Below, piece by piece: positions 44,539-56,400 of a stretch of DNA of 64,000 nt; position 1 is the stretch's first letter, and the number at the start of each line of letters is the position of its first letter. Position numbers and translations under genes: made by a program. The stretch is from NCBI GenBank assembly GCA_050084515.1, contig CM114271.1:12462001-12526000 (forward strand), written 5' to 3'. The notes under the pieces are model-generated. The model was given only the letters and a program-made list of their open reading frames with translations, did no database searches and was not told the DNA's origin. The stretch comes from Blasia pusilla (taxonomy: Eukaryota; Marchantiophyta; Marchantiopsida; Blasiales).

Positions 44539-47500
44539 TCATGTCCGTCGTTCAATATATGAACCCGAAAGTCCTGAAGTCCCGATGAGAGCAATCTGCA
44601 ACACACAAACAAAAATCAAGCTCAAATCCAGCAGAAGTTGCAAGTTTAATCATGTCGCAAAACCCTGTGTGGATTCTATAAAGGAGAAAGAGCACCCACT
44701 GGTTTGCACATTCAGAAGCAGTGAGGATCTTGTCCGAAACCAGCAGTTTGGGGTACAACCTACTGCTAACAACTTGAGTATGGCGGATGTTGACAAGGAT
44801 CCATAGGGTTGGGTTCTAGAAGCCTTTATGAGATGTGACATATACACCAAGGGCAGTCAGGTCGACAGCAAACACCTCCAAAATGGTGAGTCTCTATGTT
44901 GATCACCCTGACTAAGATAGGAAAAAGTTAAAGCTCTCTCCTTCTAGGTGATGCTGATTTCTGATTTTCATGTCACAACATGTGTCTTCTTGATGTTTCA
45001 AGCTTCACATCTTCAATATCATCGAGACCACTTGAGGACCTCGCCGAAATGTGCTTTGGTTCAATATATCACATTTAGTATACAATCTAGTCACCAACGG
45101 GCAAAAAGCTCATGGGATTATCTTCTGACGACTTCATCTCACCACGATGAAGTACAGAAAAATAGACAATTTCCTTCCACATTTTGACAGGTGAAGACAG
45201 GTTTGAATTAGACAGGCCAAGCATGACCTTGGAATAGTCCAAGAAAAAAGAGCAAAACTGACAAACTGGGCATAGGGCTCCAAACAAGCAATAGCAGTTC
45301 ACAACTGCTGAACGCTTACCTTTCCCCATTCAGGTCCTAGCCCACTGCATCGCATCTTGATTTGCACAAAAATACCTCCCAGTTCATGTTCCACCTTTCT
45401 CTTTAGAAATTCTTCGTGTTCGCCAAATGATTCCAGATAGGTTTGGTATTTGTTGATTGCTGAGTTAAGTGCCCTCAGCAGAGCCTCTGGCATTCTTCCT
45501 ACATTCTGCACAAAGAGTATGAGACTAACTCAGGAACATACATAAGAAATTTTGTAGCTTTTGCCAACAGAAATCCTGTCCACCATTCAATCTTACCAGA
45601 AGGGCAGATTTAAAACTGAAGGGTGTCTTACCAACTAGTTCATGGTATACCAGTTATTCAGATTAATATTCTTGAGCCCCTGTGCCTACACTAACAAGAA
45701 ATAGATTGACAACGGGCATACAGGAGCGATTTGATTTCAGACCTCTCCCCCTGCACCACTCAGCTCGTCAAGTTCCATTCTCAGATATGTAAGGGTATCG
45801 GCAAACTTCTCAACAGCCAACGCTGAAGACCAACAGGTTGAGAGGATCCCATCAGCTCCTTTTGCTAATGCATTTTCAACCACATCAGTCACATCTTTCT
45901 CAATTTTGGACCAGTTTGTGGCCAAAAGTGCATTCAATGCTGCATTGGCAGCCGGATCTGAGAGCTTAGGCAGTTCGGTGATGTCTGAGCTCATGCACCT
46001 CACTCTAAACCGTGCCTTTGATGCTGGAGATATTCTTGTCCTGAATGGAAAAACTGCACACCAAGAATTCAATGACGCACATTAAAGTTTAAGTGACCAG
46101 CGGAGGTGTTTTGGGAGTGCCCTCCAGCAAAATGACTGTACAAATCTTCGTACACATCTTAACATCTGGCCCTTGCATGCTCATTTTGGACTACCTTGTT
46201 GAAGCTAGGCAAAATACCCCTTTCAAGAATCTTTCATTTAGTATACTAATAACCTTCTCTGTAATCTAGACAACGCTGGGAAATCTAAAAGCTCGCTGAC
46301 CATGTCCAGGAACGGCTCCTCTGGAGCCATGTGTGTTAGAAAGAAAATGTCCCGCAATAAAATTACAAAACCCCAACATAGCAAAAGTTCTAGACTTCTG
46401 GGTCTGCAGTTTCGGACTTGTGGAGTTACAGATAAACAGCGCTTCCTGACTTGAGGGTACTTTAAGAGTCTTGGCGGCAATCTACAAAATTTCATCTGAT
46501 GCAGATACTTTTCCAGTCGATTTCGAGGAAATATTGTCAACAAACAGAAGCGCGGTTGTCTACGATGTCGACCAACAAGAAAATAGGTGATACCAGGGTA
46601 TGATTCGTTAGGCCACAGATCGAAGTGAAAAAAACGTCCGAAGAGCCAGTCCCTGAAGAAACTAAATCCACACGTTACCTGACAATCCAGCTCCTTACTG
46701 AGTTGGATCGATTTGACAAGGTGCGTATCTGAAACCGTGGATAGTGATTGAGCAGCCACTTTTTCACTTCCCAGCACTCCTTTAGATTTCTCATATTATT
46801 AACAAATATATCAGCGCACCTCGACTACGGACGACACCATTTAAGATAAAAATCTCGGCAGGAACGTGTCCTGAGAAGAAAACACTTTCCAACGGCTTGT
46901 TAGCTTCGATTCGAAGACATAATCGAAGCCTCCAAGGGCATCTCAAATGGCCTACACGGATTTTTAACACAGACAAGGTATTCCGGCAGTGCAACTATCA
47001 ACATGCTTATCGGTGAGCTGGAACTGGAAATCCGTTCGGTGCATTTGAGCCGCAAGTTGTTCAGTCACAATGATGGAATAGCTGGAGAAGGACGGAGGAA
47101 CAGATGTCGTTGTAAGGGTTTGGTTTGCAGTGATCACCTCCGCTTTACCAGAGGAACTCTCTTAAAGTCCGACACAAAAAGGCCACTATAACTGATGGAG
47201 CTCTTGATACATTTAGGTGGAGTTGCCAAGGCATTTTCTCGTTGAGATCAAAGAAACAGGAGATGAAGGTAATTAAGTAGAATTCGTTCTGAGAAATCAC
47301 TAAAATGAGTCATACTTAAACGATAGGAACCAGTCCCATCATCTGGCAATCAGTTGATTACGGATAGCGAACGAGGATGGTACCACAAAAGGGAGGAAAA
47401 TATCGCTATCTGGGACGGAAAACAAAGGGGGAAAAAGAAGAAAAAGAAAAAGAGGACGAAGACGAAGACGAAGACGAGAAACATAGATAAAAATTGAATC

Positions 47501-47832
47501 CAATTCTCGCTGGCTGAGATTTCCACTTGGCTCAGCACATGCAGCACGCTTCATCATGAAAAGCTTTCATATTTCTTTCATTTTATAACATCTTCGACAT
47601 GAGCGAGCAAACCTGGACTTGAACCCGAAAGCCTTCCATCGGGACTCCTCTCAACTCTCATCGGCTAGGGACCGAGATCACACTCACCCGTGTAACTTCC
47701 GGTACGGCATCCATCGGCCGATTGCGAGGTGTGCATCCTAGCGGAGCCAGCCAAAACGCGCGCAGCCTCATGGTAGACACGAGACATCCGCAAAGCCCGA
47801 CTCGCTACTCCTCTCACAACAGCCACCGCCAT
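44539..47832 (-). CDS. Conserved plant organelle-type protein, unknown function
   Basis: Four exons on the minus strand: 47832-47688, 46053-45743, 45505-45320 and 44595-44539, 699 coding bases or 232 residues. Every junction is GT/AG and phases agree (1, 0, 0). Exon 1 starts at an ATG and reads MAVAVVRGVASRALRMSRVY, rich in Arg, Ala and Ser and without acids at first, like an organelle transit peptide. Exon 2 has MSSDITELPKLSDPAANAAL and VENALAKGADGILSTCWSS. Exon 3 has YLESFGEHEEFLKRKVEHEL and MRCSGLGPEWGK. The last exon ends IGTSGLSGSYIERRT. I recognise the C-terminal GPEWGK...GTSGLSGSY pattern as belonging to a conserved plant protein but cannot name it. Exon 1 is joined to exon 2 by phase and by transit-like composition only; a GTG-led frame at 46777 also has a fitting donor but no ATG. 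Confidence 0.7.
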
Positions 47833-48160
47833 GACCGTTTCTACCTTCCTCCCGTCTCCAATCCACGATCCAAACGCACAGAAATCTCTCGGTCTCACAC
47901 ACAATTCCTCACGACTATCCTCTCTCCGATCCCACTGCCTCGTCCGTCCTCGGATCCAGCTCTGCTCTCTGCGGGTCTTTCTCCTGCACTCCTGCGTCCC
48001 GATGATGCGTCTCTACATTCCGATCCACCCGCGATCTTACCCGGCATGGCCTCGCACAGTAACGCAAAGAAAACAGCCCAAAGCTACAGACACTACAATC
48101 GGCCTCTCGCATGGATGACTTTTAGCTACACCTCTCGCAAAGGCCCACGCATGGGTCACA
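47688..48160 (-). promoter_or_regulatory. CG-rich first exon and upstream region
   Basis: The sequence around and upstream of the predicted ATG at 47832 is clearly richer in G, C and CpG than its neighbours, as many plant 5' ends are. No TATA box or defined element was identified. Confidence 0.3.
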
Positions 48161-48205
48161 CCGAGAGAGAGTGACGATGGGTGCTGCGCCGTCTGGTTGG
48201 GGATT

Positions 48206-49790
48206 CTAATAAGAAGGGACCAAACATAGCAGAGCATACGGGTTACTCTTATTCACACCCACAGTATTATAATAACAAACTTCGAAAGAGGACAAAGAAA
48301 GATAATAACATAGAAGAGAATGTAAAAAGAAAATGGTAACAGCTAACTCAACGAGTTGCACGAATTGATAACTTGAAACAAATCTGATAAGAATTCTAGT
48401 TGGTAAGATGTGAACGGACGACGAGACGAGCGATCCCCTACTACTTCCGCATGACATATCAATGCCAAAGCTTGTGCACATTGTAAGGCCACTGAGATAC
48501 AATGCCGAAAAATAAGTAGTGATTATAGAGAGAGAATGACTACGGGAAGGGGCAACGTGATGATTCTTGAAGGAGTGGTGAGCAAACATTTTCAAGAAAG
48601 TATCAAAAAACACATGTAAATGACCGAAAACTTCCATTGCAAAAGGAATAAATCCATCAATCGCATGTCTCACACCCTAAACTGAACTCCTTGATTCTTG
48701 TTGTTGATTCGGCCGCTGAACCTTTGGTATGTGCAACTCCACACACCAAGTCAGAACGTGTTGGATCAGCAACCACCACATCACCTAGTATTTGGAATCT
48801 ACCTCAAGACATAACAAGATCAACTCTTCGACGAGAGGTTGCGTGTGTAGTTGAAGGTAGGACATGGAGTTGTTCTTGCCCAACGGTGTACCCAGCAATA
48901 CGAGCCACCGATGCTACTGCCTTTCTAATCACATCATGTGTGGCCGTTCGTTCTCCACCATGTGCACATCGGAGAATATGGATACCCTTTGCATTAATGG
49001 GATCTCCGCACATACACACTCGACAGAGAAGGATGAGAAAGTCCAAGGCGTAACCCCAAAGTTGTTGAGAATGTACTTCAAGGAAGACAAAATGGAAGAA
49101 TAAGAGGATTTGCAATAAACCATGCCTCTGCTCCTCTACCCACATATGAACGCAAACAAGCTCGATGAGCGTCAAAGGATGCCTCGCAGAGAATGCTCGA
49201 AAAGTTGAATTGGTGCAAATTCTAGGAGATATGCTCTTGAAGTCGATCAAGCCCTTCCATAATCTATTGACTGAAAGGTGGTAGAATTTTTTGTGTAGCG
49301 TGAGGAAGAAGAGTTTGGCCAGATCTCAATTGTTGTTGAAATAACAAGTCCCCCTCCTCTATATGAGCGACATGATCCATCAAGAAAGGTGTATCTCCTT
49401 GGAGAAACCTTGAAGCCATAATCGGTGCAACCAATGCCCGACTCCTTATAAATGGAGCATATGCGACTGTGGAGAAAAGCTCCACCCCTCCAAAAGAAAT
49501 ACGCAAGATATTTTGTCATAAAGCCAAGACACCATCCTCTCCCTCAAATGTATTTGGACCAAGAAGTTGACCAAAAGTTGCCAAGATAGAAGCGTCAAAA
49601 GAGGCCAACTGATGTAAGAACGCTCAAATAGGACCAAACATTGATATCTATGGGATCTCGCACTAATCTTTTCTAATGGGAAAAGCAATGCTTGTTGGGT
49701 GATGGGGCGAAGACCAATAGGAATGCAAATGTAAAGTTTAGGACAAGTGAGACGTACGTGGATGGAAAGAGCTAACCTTAAGCAACCCTT
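48206..49790 (-). mobile_element. LINE-type polyprotein fragment
   Basis: Minus-strand frames, broken by shifts, read in order: LLFPLEKISA near 49685, GGVELFSTVAYAPFIRSRAL and QGDTPFLMDHVAHIEEGDLL (49490-49264), ARHPLTLIELVCVH, then CMCGDPINAKGIHILRCAHG and ERTATHDVIRKAVASVARIA (about 49000-48880), SRRRVDLV, DVVVADPTRSDLV near 48760, and FIPFAMEVFGHLH at 48660. The C-x-C...H-x-L-R-C-A-H-G...THD block followed by D-V-x-x-A-D-P matches the C-terminal part of reverse-transcriptase-type polyproteins I recall from mosses and lycophytes. The 5' end is missing, so the exact clade is uncertain. At least three frameshifts or stops are present. Confidence 0.65.
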
Positions 49791-52099
49791 ATGACTCTAT
49801 AGCAAATTTCTCCTTTTAATTCTCCCATTAAAATTAAAATTCTTCATAAATGCCAATGCGCTTAGGAACCCTAAAGCGAGGAAAAAGTATTTTCCCCCTT
49901 TCTTACCTCTAATATTATTCTTTCTCTTAAGTAAAATTGACACATGTTAAGGTCAATAATAAAGAAGCCATATGTCAACACCTTGAATAGGGCTTATGTG
50001 ATCCCATCCTCTGTCAATAGCATAGATTCATTGATTCTCGACATATTATGGGGTTGGCTTCGATTGACACATGTGAGTGCGGCAAGGAAAAAAAATCGAG
50101 CACAATTCACTACTTTTACCAAGGACAATTCACTACTTTACGGAGTACAATTCACTACTTTTATCAAGGATTGTTATTACATGCAATGAATGGGTGATGC
50201 CTTCTCATAATTGTCGATAGGAGAAAAAATATAGGGGAAAAATATATGACATGAAAAAAAAGGATGGGGTATACCGAGGCCACGCATGATATTTCCTTGA
50301 AATGAAGAGACCAAACCTTTGAAAATCTGACCTTACCAACAACAAGCAACAAAACATAACAGCTAGCAAGAGGGGCTCTAACAATGGAGTCTCCCACAAC
50401 ATAGGTTTAGGTGCATTATGTCGTGCGAATCCACATCGTCATACAACATACATCGCTGACATACCATACTCACATACATACATAACATAGACGAGAGCAT
50501 CCACAAACATAAGTGTACCACAACTGAAGTCCGTGAAAGATCTACTGTCATAAAACACGTATAGAATCACATACAATCGAGCCAAACCCACTCCACGATG
50601 GGAGAATCTAGGTCGAAGCTTGCGGGAAACACCATAGCCAAGAGCTCTACTCACTACCAAGGCTAACTCCCAATGCAACAAGCTCAACTCAAAGAACTGA
50701 CTGTTCTTTGGATGCACTCCACACTATATCCTCCAACCTAAGAGCGGGCCCTACTGGGAAAGTCACCCCCAACTGAGTAACCCCCAACTCTATGTATGAA
50801 ACCGCATTTCTACCTAGCCACTACGATCCTACATAAGGTATGGCCTCTACTAGCACACTATACTCTACGACATAATCCGTATGGTCATGACATTATCCTA
50901 TGACGGAAACTCGTTGTCTACAATTTAATATCACAATAGTTAAATATAACCAAATCTTGAGTGGAGAAGATGAGTACACTTGGTAATAAAAACATCAAAC
51001 CTCTCAATTTTTTCTTGACAATCACATTAAAGCTTCTATTTGCAAATTTCTAGTTAGGATTAAAACTTATCTTGTCTTTTAGCGGAAGGGTTCAAAGACC
51101 GTATAACTCTTTTAAGATATATGGTGCTTTTCACAAAATGAAAATTTAAAAAATGTGATTTAATTTCATGAAAATTTACCTTTGTAAATTTTACCGACTA
51201 ATTTTTCCAATCATTTGTTAGCCATGCATTTTTTTAATTATAAAATAATAGAATTTGCATCCCACCAACCATTCAACTTGCATGTTAAGAAAGAGATGAA
51301 TGTCAAAAGAAAATTATCTTAGCATTGAAATGTGAGTTTTACATTAAATTTTCTTCTTGTAACTTTAATACCCTTAGTAGGATATCTCTTGAGAGAGGAA
51401 TATATGACATGAATCCATAGGAAGTACAATGAGGGGCCCCCTTTGAGACCGGGATACACCCGAGTTGGGGTGTAGAAAATAGGGGGAACCCCCCTAAGGG
51501 CCTTATCCCATGAGCACTCGCGGAGGTCACGGCGATCCCTTTTCTGCGACCAAAACGGTTATCTACTTGTATGTGGAGAAAAGACTCTTGGTCTCACCTA
51601 AGTACTTCCGGTCTTCCGTTAAATAAGGTCTCGAGGACGCTGGACCAATTGTACGTCCAAAAGTTTTGAGCGCAGGAAACTCAGCGACCGTCTATGATCG
51701 TTGCGACCTTGCGCGCATGGAATCAAGCCCTAAAGTAACCTAGTCTAGGCTCATGACATAATCTCGGGTTTCTAACTAGTACTCAAGTAACTAATATCTA
51801 TGGAGAGTTTTGGAGCCGCTGATTGTTCTCTTTATGTTGAAGCCACTAACTAAAGTCAAACATTGTTGGAGAGTTTCGAAGCACCTTTCTAGGGTGACTA
51901 GACAAATCCTATTGGGCGACTGAATAGAAGTCTCACTTGGGGCCTTTTACGTGTTACGAGTATTTTCATTTCAAACCAAAAAATTAAAACTGAAAACTTG
52001 TATGACTAGGAAAGAAAAGAAGAAGAAGAAGAAGTCCTGTTTTATCATGATTAGATCATGCACCGTAACCCTAAACGAGACACCTTCCGAACAATTATG
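49791..52099. other. No recognisable gene
   Basis: AT-rich in parts (50900-51300) and otherwise of mixed composition. A GC-richer block at 51420-51760 has frequent stops. No domain, RNA gene or paired repeat was recognised. Confidence 0.35.
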
Positions 52100-52136
52100 C
52101 AGTAACCACTAGTTGAGACGCCACAATACTATGAAT

Positions 52137-52228
52137 GGGGCAGGGGCGTGGCATCGCGGGTCGGGGTGGTCGCAGGCCAGGCCGGGCCAGGCCGGGCCGG
52201 GCCGGGCCGGGCAGGGCAGGGCAGGGCA
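52137..52228. repeat. GC-rich GGGCC/GGGCA minisatellite
   Basis: Tandem GGGCC then GGGCA units; runs of three G occur every five bases from about 52194 to 52226 (52194, 52199, 52204, 52209, 52214, 52219, 52224). Such spacing could form a G-quadruplex. It lies 1.2 kb upstream of the RING1 start codon. Confidence 0.85.
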
Positions 52229-53433
52229 TGATACCAACGGTTAAGAGGTTGAATTTAACTTTAACTAAACTGTAGCGATGTAGTAAAGTGATGGGATGCG
52301 ATTGCGCACTAATGTGATGGAATGCAATGTAATGAAAGCTAACGGAGCAGTATGTGCGCGAGAGTGTGTGTGTGAAAGAGGGAGAGAGTGAGAGTGTGCG
52401 CGGGTGGAGGAAGTGTGAAGGCAGGTGAGGCGAGGAGAGAGAAGGCGGAGGAGGGGCAGGAAAGGGATAAATTCGCGGAGGAAATGGAAATTGGGTCGCT
52501 GTAGTTGTTTTTTTCGTATGTATGATCGTCGAATTGCAGGGAAGCTCACGCTGAGCGAGGCAGCGAGAGAGCACAGCTGCAGCGAGGGGAAGCGCCAGGA
52601 GACGCATTATGAGAAGAGCGGAGGACAGATCGAAGGAAGAATGTGCGAGGGGAGGGTTGGAGCGTGGGATTAGTGAAGAGGGAGAGCTGTGGGGAGGAGT
52701 ATTTTTTTATTTTGTGGAGTGTGGACAGTTGGATCCTCGAGGTGAGTGGCAGGAAGCGACCCTGAACCGTGGACAAAGAAACGCTGCGAATGGTGGTCGC
52801 ACGATCACGGAGAGGAGAGCTAGTGGGGTCTGAGGACGCAATATTGATGTAGAGCGGAAGGAGATGGACAGAAAGTATGGACTTTCGTTGGGATTGAGAC
52901 CCAGGACGAGGCGCTAAAGAAGAGCAGGAGCGGAGGAAGAAGTCGAAGAAAAATTACGTTTCGAATTGAGATCCTGGAGTAGCAAAGGAGACGAGAGCAT
53001 TGACTGGCCTGCGTGCGTATTGTGGTGCGGGTGGATGAAATATATACAAGTACGCAGGCCTCCCTTAGGATTGGGAATCGAGAGGAAAGAATTGGGTCGG
53101 ATGAGAGTACTACAGTGTACATTTTGTATTTGACTGGATTACGCAACGGCAATGGCAGCTCAGAAGCTCTTCAAGTCCGACCCTTGGTCAGCGTTCCTCA
53201 TCACCACTTCGCTCTTCTTACTCGTCGGTCCATGATATCATCCATAATAAATCAGCCGCGCTGGCTCCCGATATACAACCACGTAATTTGAATTGGGTTG
53301 ACAGGAGTAGTGCTAATTCGATAGCTGGGCACAGTTGCAGATCCAAGTAGCTTGCGATCATACACAAATTGGAGCTGGCGAGTGATAAATTCTGCGAGGG
53401 AGCGTCGCAACTTCGTTTCGTTCATTGCATGAA
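52229..53433 (+). other. Purine-rich upstream region of RING1 gene
   Basis: Strongly G/A-rich plus strand between 52370 and 53000, with no conserved frame. A likely 5' untranslated and promoter region, with CCGGT repeats instead inside intron 1 (53589-53612). No defined promoter element is seen. Confidence 0.35.
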
Positions 53434-56400
53434 ATGGCGGACACCTTGGACTCCTTCGCCAATGGCACTCAAAATGAGTAAGTTACTGGCATTGAATTAC
53501 AAGGTCCATGTACAGTTGTGAGTATTAGGAGGTTACGAGGTTCCAGATTGAAGTGTGCGTATCCGGGAAATTCGTGGCAAGATATAGGTCCGGTCCGGTC
53601 CGGTCGGGTCCAGTTCATCGTCATTTTTTAGCAAACAAGGAACACACCGTGCCATAGCATGCCCAGCCAGAGGTTTGGAATGACGGCCTCCAAGTCAACC
53701 TTGTATTTACACACATCAACGACTGCATGCGCGTTCCATGAGGCAAAGGATAGAGACGAGTTCCCCCAATTCTTATAATTCTTCAAATTATATAAGGAGC
53801 TCCACGCCGGCCATGCTATGTGGTGGTAAATATTCTCCTCAGACAAGTCGTCTGGACACCAGCAACACCTGTCAATGGCCTCATACAAGATTGTCAATCT
53901 GAATAGTAGGTCTCCACGAAATTGCACCATGCCAGAGGAAGCAAGACAGCTTCTGTGACTGCCTCAGCTCCATGATATGGTACATGGCCCAACAATAATA
54001 TAGGCACTTACTTTGTGACGGGTCCTGCTTTGCTCATCAACGGACTATTTTCTAAGACTCTGCCCACTCAAAACCTACGGCTCATTCCTCCCTCTCCAAA
54101 CGCGTACCGAGGGATTATTCAGAAAATGCGCTAGAGGATATGCCCTAAAGTAGACATTTCGTGCGAGTTGGGAATCTTTTGCTTTCGATCCACGTGCTAA
54201 GTAAAATTATGGGATTATCCTTCGTCTCCTCGAAATTGACGGGCTGTGGTCAGAAGATGCGTTCTGGGTTTCATAATACTGCCCTTCCAATGCTCAGGAG
54301 TTGAAGGGTTACGTTAAACTTGAGATCAGAAACGCAATGAAGTTTATGTCCCCAAAGAGAGGGGAGGGTAGCATCGTAGCTCCCAAAGCTGTACAATGAG
54401 GGGTCTGCATGTCCGCATCGGCTTCCTTGCATCGATGGGATAACGTTAGGGCACCAACTGCTCAATTGTGAGCTGCCAGGTTACGGAGTTCGATCATAGA
54501 ATGTTGTACAATTATAAGTGGATCCGGCTTGGCTCCTTCTCAGTCGACTTCAACGTTGTATTCACCATCAGGCCATTGAATGTGTAATGTTATAGTTATA
54601 AATTCTCATCCAGGAAAAGCGTCAATTCATTCTTTTGGCATCCCACCGAAGTAGAGGGGGCTTTGAGAAAAGCACTTGTGCGGCGAGTTTTTACCTTAGA
54701 AACGTACGGAGAATCTGTTGGGGGTTTGTATCGGACTGAGACCTTACTGCTTTTCAATCGCAGATTTGTTACTGTCTGCCTGTCCGAGATACGAAAGGAA
54801 ATGCAGTGCCCCATATGTCTCGGTAAGATAATATTCACCGAACAGAAATCAAAATCGGACATCTTCAAACCTCTGCTACACTCTTTGCTAGAAAGCTGAA
54901 ATGTTTCAGAATTTTGAAAACCCTCAAATTCGTTTACTTCTTAACAGAGATCGTCCTCTTTTCGTAGTGCTTCTCTCAGATTTCCGGTTGGAATTTTCTT
55001 CCGCTTTGGTGGTGTTTACCATACTCAATGCTCAACCCCTAAACTCTCCTTACATGATCCTATCAGGCATCATCAGAAAGACTCGCACAGTCATGGAGTG
55101 CCTACATCGGTTTTGCAGGGAATGTATTGATAAGTCAATGCGGCTTGGGTACGTTGGCCACAATCACATCAACAAGTGACTAGGTTACTGCTTGCCTGGA
55201 AACTAATAGCCTATCTAAGTGAAGTTTCTCTGAGGATATAAAATGTGAACTAGTGAAGCAATTTTTAACCACAATTGAGGCTCATAGTATTCTAGAGAAA
55301 ATTATTTTATCACTAAGCACTACCAATTTATTTGAGCACTCAAGCATTGATGCCGATGCAGGAATAATGAATGTCCTGCATGTCGAACCCATTGTGCGAG
55401 TCGAAGGTCTTTGAGAGACGATCCCAACTTTGATGCACTTATTGCTGCCTTATATCCAGACCTTGACAAATATGAGGAGGAGGTATGTCTGATAAACATG
55501 GTGGAGGCTGTGACTGCATGGTTGTCTGAGTGATTTAATTTGGTTTGAAGGAAATTTACATCTTTGTGGTCTCATTTAGTCTGGAGTTCTAAATAGAGGG
55601 GGGTGAACTCTGCCATGTCAGGAAATGGCTCTTCTTGAGGATGAAACTCGGAGGAATAAGCAGGTATGTTCCCAGGAGAATTGAAGTTTTCTTTCATTTC
55701 TGAGCAAGGGTTGGTTGTGGCTGACATGCAAGACTCCCTAACAGTGAAGGTCACACTATTTAGAAGTTATTTGCCCAGGTACTTGAAGTGGTGTTATTGG
55801 AATCTAGCTGCACAGATTCCTTCATTACTAGCAGTCTAAGCTCGCCAGATGAACTGCCATTCATGTCTTTTTTGGACTTAAACAGCCACCTGTGAGATTT
55901 TGTAGTCCAGTAAAGCCATAGCTCTTGAGGATCATGGAGGATTGTGGTTGATATCAACAGATCCAAGCTAGTATTGCTGAGACATTCAAGCGGCAATCAG
56001 AGGCAGTGGCAAGGAGGCGCACTACAGCAAAAGCCACGGCAGCAGCTATTGTCAGGAAAGCCCATGGAAAATTTCGGAGTGTGCAGAATCGGAACAGGGG
56101 CCAACCTCATGCACGGGGCACCAGGGCTCGTGGCTCCACCTTTAAGGGACCTCTCTCCCCACAGGAAGAAGAAAAAGAACTTCCTCCAATCGTTCCCCCA
56201 TCTGAGCCACCTAGCAGTTCAGCAGAGGATGTCCTGAAGGAACCTTTGAGGGAAGTCTCGAAGGGGGTAACCAAAGAGGTCGTGAAAGAGGTATCAAAAG
56301 ATCGTGCAGGATGGAGGAAACGAAGAAGGCCTCGTCATGTAGAACCAGAAAACAGTGACGATGAACCAATCAATACTGTAAATTGGAATGAAGAGGAATC

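Noticed and set aside
46699-46777. Alternative first exon of the organelle-type gene
   Set aside because: The donor phase fits, but the frame starts with GTG and has no ATG; the ATG-led exon at 47832-47688 fits better.
47339-47557. Minus-strand frames with Leu/Phe or Arg-Leu runs
   Set aside because: They arise from GAA/GAC purine repeats at 47430-47480; no homology or splice partner.
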